Source of the DNA: Pseudomonas delhiensis
GTDB lineage: Bacteria; Pseudomonadota; Gammaproteobacteria; Pseudomonadales; Pseudomonadaceae
DNA: 48,285 nt
Direction: 5' to 3'
Assembly (NCBI RefSeq): GCF_900187975.1
Contig: NZ_FZPC01000042.1
Span: 1-48,285, forward strand
The notes below the pieces were generated by a model, which saw only the letters and a list, made by a program, of their open reading frames with translations, was not told the origin of the DNA and did not search any database. Position numbers and translations under genes: made by a program. Positions 1 to 6,363 of this stretch are shown in pieces (the stretch's first letter is position 1; the number at the start of each line of letters is the position of its first letter).

Positions 1-131
1 TCATGGTTGTGATCGATGACCGTAAGGACCACGCGAGCGCCCTGATGGAGCGCGACATCATCTCATCGCTGGTGAAGTCCATGCTGTTCACCGACTTGGA
101 GAAGCGCGGCGCCAGCCGAAGTCATCACTAA
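1..131 (+). CDS. Small hypothetical protein, possibly 5'-truncated by the window edge
   Basis: An open frame beginning with ATG at position 3 ends with TAA at 129-131 and encodes at least 42 residues (MVVIDDRKDHASALMERD... ending SRSHH). Only two bases precede the ATG, so this may be the tail of a longer protein. I recognise no family. It reads in the same direction as the next plus-strand gene and is followed by a GC-rich hairpin with a short T-run. It probably belongs to the phage-like element. Confidence 0.4.
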   Translation, partial: MVVIDDRKDHASALMERDIISSLVKSMLFTDLEKRGASRSHH

Positions 132-137
132 GCATGG

Positions 138-168
138 CCCTAAGCCCCGCGCCCGCTGGGCTTTTCGC
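138..168 (+). terminator. Possible intrinsic terminator
   Basis: AGCCC and GGGCT arms are separated by a GC-rich loop and followed by TTTT, just after the stop of the preceding short frame. The stem is only about 5 bp, so this is a weak call. Confidence 0.35.
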
Positions 169-242
169 CCTCCCTTGACCGTCCTACTCGTTTTGGTAAA
201 TTTTCCCTGCCCTGGAGCTGGGAAGACAGCAGCTATCAGGAC

Positions 243-272
243 AAGGCCGCGCCATTGAGTGCGGCCTTTTCG
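243..272 (+). terminator. Intrinsic terminator
   Basis: AAGGCCGC (243-250) and GCGGCCTT (261-268) form a perfect 8-bp stem around a 10-base loop, followed by TTCGTTT. It lies 40 bases before the 312 gene, so it separates that gene from upstream transcription. Confidence 0.65.
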
Positions 273-311
273 TTTCCGGCCTAAGCTGAATTCCCTGCTC
301 TGGAGGTTCCC

Positions 312-626
312 ATGGCCGACTCCCTTCTCCCCGCCCCGCTCTACCGCCTAAGCCTGAACATCAACGCCATCGGCTCGGCTGTCGAAGAACTGGCGATCTG
401 GGTTGAGCAACGAGGTTCCACCGAGACCTCAGACGCCGTGAAGCTCCACCTGGAGACGCTGATCGAGAATGCGGAGTTCATTTCTGAGGCGCTGGTGGAG
501 CCGATTGCGCGCGAAGAAGAGATAGCAAAGCCCCGCTGCGGGCTACTACTTTTGGTCCTTCATAATGTCGAGAAGGTCCTTTGCCGTTTGCATGCTCAAT
601 GGCAGCGGCGAGTCCTGCCCCTCTGA
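312..626 (+). CDS. Small acidic phage-type hypothetical protein with an atypical C-terminus
   Basis: The 104-residue frame starts at an ATG preceded by TGGAGG. Residues 1 to about 67 (SLNINAIGSAVEELAIWVEQ...) look like a short, acidic, helical protein of a kind common in Pseudomonas prophages. From about residue 70 the frame runs into the 3' end of the opposing gene at 546-953 and crosses that gene's hairpin terminator. The last third (PRCGLLLLVLHNVEKVLCRL...) reads like antisense of that gene. The original gene may have been shorter and had its end replaced by a recombination junction. Function unknown. Confidence 0.5.
   Translation: MADSLLPAPLYRLSLNINAIGSAVEELAIWVEQRGSTETSDAVKLHLETLIENAEFISEALVEPIAREEEIAKPRCGLLLLVLHNVEKVLCRLHAQWQRRVLPL
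527..548 (-). terminator. Intrinsic terminator of the ImmA/membrane-protein pair
   Basis: Read on the minus strand, GCCCGC and GCGGGGC arms around one base are followed by TTTGC, immediately after the TAG stop at 546-548. The hairpin lies inside the 3' part of the convergent plus-strand frame. Confidence 0.5.
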
Positions 627-953
627 TGCTTTCTCCCGATGGTGGAAGTAACGCATCAAAGCTATGAGCAGGACTGTTGGTATAGATGCCAAAGCCAAAA
701 TGATCGGAATGTCAGTGGCTGCATGGGACTTAAAGCTGAGCACGACATACCACTTCCCAAAGACGAAGCGACCATTACCGAGGAAGATGAACCCAACCAG
801 CATAAGGTAGAAAAAACCAACCAACTGCATGGCTCGCCGGGCCAGCTTCTGCTCCCATTCGAAGCGCCAAATTTCCTTTCTCAGATAGTTCTGAAGGATT
901 TTTGGATCTACGGAGCTTTCGCCTTCGGCCAATCCCTGGTTGTCGTTGCTCAT
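546..953 (-). CDS. Two-helix membrane protein coupled to the ImmA-like gene
   Basis: This 135-residue protein has a charged N-terminal domain of about 40 residues. A first hydrophobic helix follows at roughly 43-60 (VGFFYLMLVGFIFLG) and a second at roughly 82-100 (IPIILALASIPTVLLIALM), then a charged cytoplasmic-looking tail. Its ATG overlaps the stop of the upstream ImmA-type gene by four bases (ATGA), which indicates translational coupling. I know no named family for it. A metallopeptidase joined to a small membrane protein suggests a regulator/effector or superinfection-exclusion pair, but that is inference. Confidence 0.75.
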   Translation of the reverse strand: MSNDNQGLAEGESSVDPKILQNYLRKEIWRFEWEQKLARRAMQLVGFFYLMLVGFIFLGNGRFVFGKWYVVLSFKSHAATDIPIILALASIPTVLLIALMRYFHHREKASEGQDSPLPLSMQTAKDLLDIMKDQK

Positions 954-1414
954 AGGATGCCGAGGTTTCTCAGGCGATATTCCATTGCGGCGGTCGAAAC
1001 ACCGAAGGTAGCGGCCAGCTTTTTAAGATCGGCAACCTTCTCTTCGAAAATCATGTGCTTCACCAAGGCGGCGGGCATCAGAAGCGATGCGGCAAAGCGG
1101 TTTGCCGCAACCTCTCTAGGGTCGCGCACGCTAGCGCTCATCTGCTTGTCGGTATCACGCGGGGCGTCAACATCGCCATTTATATGGTGCCCGATCTCAT
1201 GAGCTACCGTGAAGCGACGGCGTACTGCGGAATCAGCAGGATTGTAGGTAATCAGCGGATCACCATCGCGATAGCTGTAATGGCCGCTTTCGCGGTCAAG
1301 CGGCGAACCTGCCTGAACCTCAATGCCCATCTTCTCGGCAATGGCGATGGGGTCGACTGGAAGCTTGAAGTCCCAATGAGCCTTCAGGACGTCAAGCGCG
1401 GTGCTGTATCTCAT
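950..1414 (-). CDS. ImmA/IrrE-family zinc metallopeptidase
   Basis: The 154-residue protein carries the family hallmark HEIGH at about residues 72-76 (RFTVAHEIGHHING), which supplies two zinc ligands and the catalytic glutamate. The downstream EVAANRFAASLLMP block (about 101-114) holds the third ligand region. ImmA-type peptidases cleave phage or ICE repressors to relieve repression; here no HTH repressor partner lies beside it. Its partner is a two-helix membrane protein (ATGA overlap). It has a strong ribosome site (GGAGG) and its own sigma-70-like promoter, so it is probably an autonomous cargo operon rather than part of the replication operon. Confidence 0.88.
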   Translation of the reverse strand: MRYSTALDVLKAHWDFKLPVDPIAIAEKMGIEVQAGSPLDRESGHYSYRDGDPLITYNPADSAVRRRFTVAHEIGHHINGDVDAPRDTDKQMSASVRDPREVAANRFAASLLMPAALVKHMIFEEKVADLKKLAATFGVSTAAMEYRLRNLGIL

Positions 1415-1458
1415 GCGTCCCTCCTCTCTATGGCTGATGACAAGCTTTTGGCGGCGAC

Positions 1459-1500
1459 ATTATGCTTGCGCCGTTCCAATAGTCAATTTGGGCGCAATTG
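1459..1500 (-). promoter_or_regulatory. Sigma-70-like promoter with overlapping inverted repeat upstream of the ImmA gene
   Basis: On the minus strand TTGACT (plus 1481-1486) is followed after 16 bases by CATAAT (plus 1459-1464), about 45 bases before the ATG at 1414. An inverted repeat CAATT-N7-AATTG (1484-1500) overlaps the -35 element and could be an operator. The hexamers are seen; operator function is inferred. Confidence 0.55.
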
Positions 1501-1525
1501 GCATTGTTTGCAAGGGTGGTACGAG

Positions 1526-1759
1526 TCAGAACTGCTCGACGTCCAGCAGCGCCCAGGGCCGCAGCCCCTGCTCCTTGGCCTGCTTCTCGGCAGCCAGTAT
1601 CGCTTCGGTCCGGCTGATGCTCCGCGAGCGGTGCTCGAAGCGGAACGCCGGGCCGCTATCGCCCCTCACGCTCAAGACCACCAGGTAGCCGCCAACCGGC
1701 CTGCTGGCGTCCTTTGTCGTCTTCTTTCTCGCCGTGACTATGCCCAGGGCTTCGCGCAT
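1526..1759 (-). CDS. Hypothetical small protein
   Basis: A 77-residue frame (MREALGIVTARKK... ALLDVEQF) has a coherent composition: a basic N-terminus, a beta-rich middle (GGYLVVLSVRG) and a helix (ISRTEAILAAEKQAKEQG). The open frame continues upstream of the ATG with plausible sequence (EDLELQ), but no better start codon is visible and no good ribosome site precedes the ATG. It may therefore be 5'-damaged. It lies between the zinc-ribbon membrane protein and the ImmA gene on the same strand. Family unknown. Confidence 0.45.
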   Translation of the reverse strand: MREALGIVTARKKTTKDASRPVGGYLVVLSVRGDSGPAFRFEHRSRSISRTEAILAAEKQAKEQGLRPWALLDVEQF

Positions 1760-1889
1760 CTGTAGTTCGAGGTCTTCGGTAGGGCATCTTGGCTGTTCTG
1801 CTGATCAAGGCGCGGAGTATCGCAGGTCCGTAACACCTCAGATAGCGCAGAATCTGCAGCAGAGCGGACATGGCCCGCCCTATACGGAC

Positions 1890-2243
1890 TCAGTGCCAAC
1901 CCTCTCTCTTCGATCCGCACATCTTGCAGACGCTATAGTCCCCATAGCGCCCAGTATGACTCGACATCGGCCCTCCACAATTCTGGCATGGGCCATCTCG
2001 TTCGCCATTCTCCCAGCGCCAGATCGCCCATATCGCATACGCCGCCCAACACAGGCCGGCGAATGGAATGAGTGGCGTCCATGGAAATAACGACTGCGCC
2101 ATGTTTCCAAGAAATAGCATTGGCCCGTCAGCCGACTGCAGTCGACCTAGCGTGATCATTATCACCATGCCGATTATGAAGGTGAGGGCCGGAAGCGCTA
2201 GGTTTCTGCACCAGCGCCAGATTGCGGTTATGTTGATATCCAT
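1890..2243 (-). CDS. Membrane protein with C-terminal zinc ribbon
   Basis: The ATG at 2243 is chosen because AAGGAGG lies about five bases upstream; a longer frame from 2285 lacks this. The 117-residue product has hydrophobic segments at roughly 15-35 (ALTFIIGMVIMITLG) and 60-78 (FAGLCWAAYAIWAIW). A short cytoplasmic CxNC...CKMC zinc ribbon sits at the C-terminus (CQNCGG, CKMCGS). The ribosome site lies partly inside a 7-bp inverted repeat (AATGCCT/AGGCATT), so translation could be structure-controlled. Function unknown. It is divergent from the AlpA gene at 2315. Confidence 0.7.
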   Translation of the reverse strand: MDINITAIWRWCRNLALPALTFIIGMVIMITLGRLQSADGPMLFLGNMAQSLFPWTPLIPFAGLCWAAYAIWAIWRWENGERDGPCQNCGGPMSSHTGRYGDYSVCKMCGSKREGWH

Positions 2244-2314
2244 GAATGCCTCCTTGCTGAGAAGGCATTGATATCGGAGTGGCATCGGTAGGTCAATTTT
2301 GAGGTGCGAGGTCG

Positions 2315-2545
2315 ATGAATTACGTGATGATTGATCGCTTCATGCGCCTCGATGAGGTGCTCCATACCACCGGCCTGGGCAAGAACACCCTGTATCGTCG
2401 GGTTCGCGAAGGCTCGTTTCCGAAACAGGTGAGGATCGGCCCAAACTCGGTAGCTTGGCGGCAGTCGGATATCACCGAATGGATGAGTGATCCTGCTGGA
2501 TATAGTGAAGGTTGCGGAAGGGTGGATGCTGATGATCGAGTCTAG
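2315..2545 (+). CDS. AlpA-family phage regulatory protein (left copy)
   Basis: The 76-residue protein shows the AlpA winged-HTH pattern: RLDEVLHTTGLGKNTLYRRV followed by EGSFPKQVRIGPNSVAWRQSDITEWM. AlpA proteins act as transcriptional activators of integrase/excision genes or as excisionases in P4-like elements. The start is uncertain: 2315 has GAGG motifs nearby and a second ATG is at 2327. The gene overlaps the next HTH gene by 20 bases. It is one of two AlpA genes in the element; the other is at 12655-12864 on the opposite strand. Confidence 0.85.
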   Translation: MNYVMIDRFMRLDEVLHTTGLGKNTLYRRVREGSFPKQVRIGPNSVAWRQSDITEWMSDPAGYSEGCGRVDADDRV

Positions 2546-2936
2546 CCCCATAGCCGGCGAACTGAGGGCCATCCGTTCACAAATCAGTGCTCTTGCTGAG
2601 AGCGTGGGGCGGCTTGCTGACCTGCTTGATGGACTATCCAGGGACTGGACTGGCGGGGAGAGGTTCTTGGCCGAAGCGCAAATGGCCGAGCACCTCGGAA
2701 CGACTCTGGCCGCGCTTCGAACTAGGCGGTTCCGAAAGCAGATTCCTGACAGCGTTTGGATGAGGCAGGGCCGGAAGGTTCTCTATAGCACCGAGGCCTA
2801 TAAGCGGTGGTTGGAGTCCGAGTGGGATGAGCGAATTGATGGACTCGCTCCTGCGGTTCAGCGCCAGCAGCCAGTAAAGCGCCGCATGAACAGTAAGATG
2901 AAGCCTCGCCGAAAGCCATACCCACTGCTGGTGTGA
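2526..2936 (+). CDS. Excisionase-like DNA-binding protein
   Basis: The start at 2526 follows GGAAGGG. Earlier in-frame ATGs at 2487 and later at 2532 are less suited. The 136-residue product has an N-terminal coiled coil (residues about 8-38: ELRAIRSQISALAESVGRLADLL). A MerR/excisionase-like segment follows (about 50-100: FLAEAQMAEHLGTTLAALRTRRF ... VLYSTEAYKRWLESEW), then a basic tail. It is coupled to the AlpA gene by a 20-base overlap. I infer joint control of excision or of a neighbouring promoter. No downstream gene follows on this strand. Confidence 0.65.
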   Translation: MLMIESSPIAGELRAIRSQISALAESVGRLADLLDGLSRDWTGGERFLAEAQMAEHLGTTLAALRTRRFRKQIPDSVWMRQGRKVLYSTEAYKRWLESEWDERIDGLAPAVQRQQPVKRRMNSKMKPRRKPYPLLV

Positions 2937-3182
2937 TCGGTGGATGCCGGTAAGCATTGGTCTATCGGTATAGCTAGATTGGCAAGGTTAAGTTAACGAA
3001 TTCAAACGATATTCAAAATCCGCTCAAGCCCAGACGCTACGCTGGCTTCGGGCTGGTCGTTAACTCCATTTGCTGATTAACGCCGAGGTTAACCGGGGCT
3101 CAAAAGGGGGATTTAATCTGCGAATGGGGGGGCACGCGGGGTCCTGTCAATTGTCCTTTTGAAAGTTACCCCACCCCCCTGA
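2937..3182. other. Non-coding interval with GTTAAC repeats and a possible cos/packaging site
   Basis: This 246-base interval lies between the convergent HTH and HNH genes. It contains GTTAAC at 2992-2997, 3059-3064 and about 3089-3094, plus an ATTAAC. A G-tract block (3125-3142) is followed by a C-tract block (3170-3180). Packaging cos sites of HK97-type phages commonly lie beside an HNH gene in GC-rich strand-asymmetric sequence, so this is a candidate. No terminase gene follows. The cos assignment is inference. Confidence 0.35.
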
Positions 3183-3500
3183 TCAGAGGATGACCATGGC
3201 CCGTTCTGCGGCCTCCTTTGCCGTTTTGTCAGCATGGCAAGGGATGCAGAGCACCTGCATGTTGCTCTCCAAGTCATCACCACCCTTCCACAGCGGAATG
3301 ACGTGATCCATGTGCCAACTATCGTAGTCGCAGGTCCTGCCGCAGCCAGCGCAGAAGGCCATTGCCTTGGTCCAAACCCTGAGTCGCATCTCTTGGCGCT
3401 TGCGGCCGGTGGTGCGCTTCTCTGATGGGGTTGGCAGGCTACGAACTTCCCTGCCCTTGAACTCCTGCAGGCGCGGCTTCAGTGTCCGGAGTCTGGCCAT
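3183..3500 (-). CDS. HNH endonuclease
   Basis: The 105-residue protein has the full HNH set: CxxC at about 50-53 (CAGCG), H63-M-D-H66, N80, and CIPCH at 85-89 with a second zinc pair. The basic N-terminus (MARLRTLKPRLQ) is typical of phage HNH proteins that sit beside cos and terminase genes and are needed for cos cleavage in HK97-type phages. Its start overlaps the tape-measure stop (TAATG). It is the last gene of the minus-strand series, facing the candidate cos region. No terminase is present. Confidence 0.88.
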   Translation of the reverse strand: MARLRTLKPRLQEFKGREVRSLPTPSEKRTTGRKRQEMRLRVWTKAMAFCAGCGRTCDYDSWHMDHVIPLWKGGDDLESNMQVLCIPCHADKTAKEAAERAMVIL

Positions 3501-5956
3501 TAGCTATACCTCCCGGCCGCATCGACTGCGCGAGCGATCTGGCGCCCGATTTTCGCCCCGCTAGCCCTTTGTTCTTTGGTCGAGCCGCCGCCGGGCAGCG
3601 CGACGGTTACATTAATGCTGGTAGTGCGGTTGTCATTGTTGGTCTCGGCTATCGCTGTGCTTGCCTTGCTGATGGATGCATCCAGCTTTCCTGACCTCAT
3701 CGCCTCTAGATTGCCCACGCCAATCCTTGCAGTGGACGCAGCATCGAAGACGAATTCTTTCCCATGGACGAAGCCTGCGACGTCATGAATTCCACCATTG
3801 CCGGTATAGCCACCAACCTCAAAGCCATCCAAGCCGATGGCAGCGATGTTCCCGACTATGCTGGCTGTCTCTGCCGCTACCGTGGCCATCGCTGCCAGGT
3901 TCAGGGGGAAAGGATTCGCGGCGGCCAAGGCGATACCCTCCTGAATGGCGACGGCAGCTCGGGCAATGGCGATGCCCTTCTCTACGGCGAACATTGCCTT
4001 GTAGATCCCCGAGGATTCGCCGGCATAGGACTTGGCCATCTCCGCCAGGCTGCCGAAGGTGCTTTCTGCTGTGGCGAGTTGGACAAGCTGGCGGTTCTTC
4101 TCGATGTTGGCCAATGCGGCTTCGTGCTGGCGCTTGAGTTCAAGCTCTTGCTCATCCCATTCGGAATTGAGGTCGGCGCGCTGTTCCCGGAATTTGCTGA
4201 GCATCTCCATTTGAGTTGCATACCAATCTTCGAGCTGCTTCTGCGCATCGTCGACCTTCATTAGTTCCCCGGCCGGCCCACCAACATTGGCATCGATACC
4301 GCCATATTTCGGAGCATCCGGAAATGCGGCATCGATGGCTCGATTGGTCTCTTTGCGCCGCTCACCTTCCGGCAGCGATGGCATCGACTCGATGATCTTC
4401 AGACGCTCTTTGAGCTGGTCGGTGAGTTGTTCTTCTTCCGTGCGCAGTGAGGACACCAGAGACCTGTAGTCTTCCTGCGCCTTCTTCTGCTTGTCGAAGG
4501 CGTCGGCGGTCGCGAGGGCTGCTTTCGCTCTTTCAAGTTGGGCCTCAGTGGCGCCTTCAGTCGCCAGCTTGAAGAGTTTCTCCTGGTCGGTAGACATCCC
4601 CAGAGTCTTCACCTGGTATTCCAGGTTGGTGATTTCATCGGCGATTGCCTCGGCCCTACGCTTGGCCGCCGCTGCGGCTTCGTCAGCAACTCGCTTGGCC
4701 TCGCGCTCAGCCTCTTTAGCCAGCCTCTCGGCTTCTTTCTTTGCCGCAGCGGCGGCCTCTTCGAGCTTGCGCTGCTCTTCCCGTTGCTTTCGAGCCTTTT
4801 CGGCATCTGCAGACTGCTGCTCGGCGGCTTTCTTCTCGGCAGCGGCCTGGGCTTCTGCGGCCTTTTGAGCCGCGGCAGAGGCTTTAGCCTGCTGCTCCTG
4901 AAGTTCGACAGCGACCTTTCGCTTGGCGTTGAGTTCGTCGATTTCCGCCAGGATGGACTGCGGCACTGCTTGTCCACCCTTCTCGAAAAGAGCAGCGTGA
5001 CTCTTCAATTTGTCGAGTCGATCCTCGATGCGCACGATGTCATCCAGCGCCGGCCCGGTAATTGAGGCTGCAATGCTATCGCCTACCCATCCCATGAAAT
5101 CGACCGTACCCTTGGCCGCATCAATGGTGCCGGTAGTGATGGTGACAATGGCCTTCGCCAGCTTGCTGGCGGCTTCGGCAGTGTCAGGATCCTTCAGCAA
5201 GGTGGTGAGCTGAGTGAGCTCCGGCAGCAGTTCTGCTGCCACCTTCTGACCGACACCGCCGGAGATCTTTCCGAAGGTATCCAGATCTCGATTGAACTGC
5301 TGGGCGCCCTTGATGGTTTTATCATCCAGGATGATGCCCAGGTTGTCTGCCTGGTCAGCGAGATCGGCCATACCCTTGCCGCCATTGCGCAGCAGCGGAA
5401 TGAGGGAGGTGGTGTCGCTAGCCATCGCCTCAAGGTAGAAGGTCATTTCCTGCTGGGAAAGCCCAGCCTTCTCTAAGCTCTTGACGTACAGTCCGAGAGC
5501 CTGCGGGCCAGAGAGGTTGCGGAATTGGTCCGCAGTGACACCGACGTAGGGAGCGATGTTCTTGAAGAAGTCGAGCATCGGACCGCCGCCAGTTTCCAGG
5601 AACTCACCCACGCGGTCATTAACGTCCTTGTAGATATCGGCGAGCTTATCCTGTTCGATGCCGACCGTCTGAGCCGCATAGGCCATCTTCTGGAACTCGG
5701 TGTTACTGGCGTTCGATACGGCGGCCAGCTTGGCAATCTCATTGGCTGTTTCGACGGTTGACTTGATCCAGAGGGCGCCAGCACCAACCGCCACAGCCGA
5801 GGCGGCTCCAATGGCCTTGCCGGCCGCAGCGGCGCTTTTCTCAACCTGTTTGCGCCACTTCTCAGCGCTGCGTCCGCCCTTGTCCATGCCAGCAACGAAA
5901 CCGCCAACCTGGGCGATCAGATCGAGTGTGAGGGTTCCTAGACTTTTCGAAGCCAT
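3500..5956 (-). CDS. Phage tail tape measure protein
   Basis: The ATG at 5956 (MASKSLGTLTLDL) is preferred over the one two codons upstream because TGAGGA then has six-base spacing. The 818-residue product opens with the usual pattern of a lambda-exclusion-type tape measure (AGMDKGGRSAEKWRKQVEKS...). It has a hydrophobic stretch (about 40-65), a long Ala/Glu/Lys/Arg coiled coil around residues 350-450 and a hydrophobic C-terminal region. It ends with the GGYTGNGG...VHGKEFVF block seen in many siphophage rulers. At about 0.15 nm per residue the tail would be near 120 nm. It lies six bases after the 61-residue gene and directly before HNH. No tail tube, chaperone or tip genes accompany it. Confidence 0.9.
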   Translation of the reverse strand: MASKSLGTLTLDLIAQVGGFVAGMDKGGRSAEKWRKQVEKSAAAAGKAIGAASAVAVGAGALWIKSTVETANEIAKLAAVSNASNTEFQKMAYAAQTVGIEQDKLADIYKDVNDRVGEFLETGGGPMLDFFKNIAPYVGVTADQFRNLSGPQALGLYVKSLEKAGLSQQEMTFYLEAMASDTTSLIPLLRNGGKGMADLADQADNLGIILDDKTIKGAQQFNRDLDTFGKISGGVGQKVAAELLPELTQLTTLLKDPDTAEAASKLAKAIVTITTGTIDAAKGTVDFMGWVGDSIAASITGPALDDIVRIEDRLDKLKSHAALFEKGGQAVPQSILAEIDELNAKRKVAVELQEQQAKASAAAQKAAEAQAAAEKKAAEQQSADAEKARKQREEQRKLEEAAAAAKKEAERLAKEAEREAKRVADEAAAAAKRRAEAIADEITNLEYQVKTLGMSTDQEKLFKLATEGATEAQLERAKAALATADAFDKQKKAQEDYRSLVSSLRTEEEQLTDQLKERLKIIESMPSLPEGERRKETNRAIDAAFPDAPKYGGIDANVGGPAGELMKVDDAQKQLEDWYATQMEMLSKFREQRADLNSEWDEQELELKRQHEAALANIEKNRQLVQLATAESTFGSLAEMAKSYAGESSGIYKAMFAVEKGIAIARAAVAIQEGIALAAANPFPLNLAAMATVAAETASIVGNIAAIGLDGFEVGGYTGNGGIHDVAGFVHGKEFVFDAASTARIGVGNLEAMRSGKLDASISKASTAIAETNNDNRTTSINVTVALPGGGSTKEQRASGAKIGRQIARAVDAAGRYS

Positions 5957-5965
5957 GAGCATTCC

Positions 5966-6151
5966 TCAGTGCGTGATTTTGGGGAGTGAATCGATCGATA
6001 TGGTCACCAGAAACGGATCGGGATCGCCGTTCCTGACAAGGACTGTTAGGTAATCAGGCTTCGCGATGACCACCTGCAGGTCCATGCCGCACTCTTTCAA
6101 CTCAGCTAGACGTGCCGCTAGCGGCGGAGACATAACGGGGTGGTCGCTCAT
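5966..6151 (-). CDS. Small phage protein between capsid and tape measure genes
   Basis: The start at 6151 overlaps the upstream gene by ATGA. A longer frame to 6397 is a shadow of that gene. The 61-residue product (MSDHPVMSPPLAARLAELKE...) has an N-terminal helix and a beta-rich half (LQVVIAKPDYLTVLVRNGDPDPFLVTISID). No family recognised. Its position suggests a head-tail or ruler-associated role, or a small regulator. That is inference only. Confidence 0.7.
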   Translation of the reverse strand: MSDHPVMSPPLAARLAELKECGMDLQVVIAKPDYLTVLVRNGDPDPFLVTISIDSLPKITH

Positions 6152-6363
6152 CGCTTGTTCTCCACGCTCGCCAGAAGCTCGGTCAGGAGCTTGATATCGC
6201 CTTCCAGGCGCTCGATGCGCTCCAGGGCCTTGATCAACTGCCCGCTCAGAATCGCAGCGGTTGCCAGGCCGAAGGCTTCCTTCGCTCCGCCCGCAGAGGC
6301 TTCCTTCGCTTGGGCTCCGATCCTCTTTACGAGCTCCTCGGCTCGATCTGCAGCGGTACGCAT
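6148..6363 (-). CDS. Small coiled-coil phage protein
   Basis: The start at 6363 is chosen because it forms TAATG with the capsid gene stop. The 71-residue product is almost entirely helical (RTAADRAEELVKRIGAQAKEA ... LIKALERIERLEGDIKLLTELLASVENKR), with a heptad-like C-terminal half suited to oligomerisation. It overlaps the following 61-residue gene by four bases. No family recognised. It lies where a siphophage would encode head-tail connectors. Confidence 0.7.
   Translation of the reverse strand: MRTAADRAEELVKRIGAQAKEASAGGAKEAFGLATAAILSGQLIKALERIERLEGDIKLLTELLASVENKR

Noticed and set aside
639..1765. Plus-strand frames over the ImmA and membrane-protein genes
   Set aside because: Antisense to a clear HEIGH peptidase and its coupled partner; no ribosome sites.
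1656..1920. Two further minus-strand frames overlapping the 1526-1759 gene
   Set aside because: Their sequences are Arg/Pro-rich and lack ribosome sites. The 77-residue frame is more coherent, although itself uncertain.
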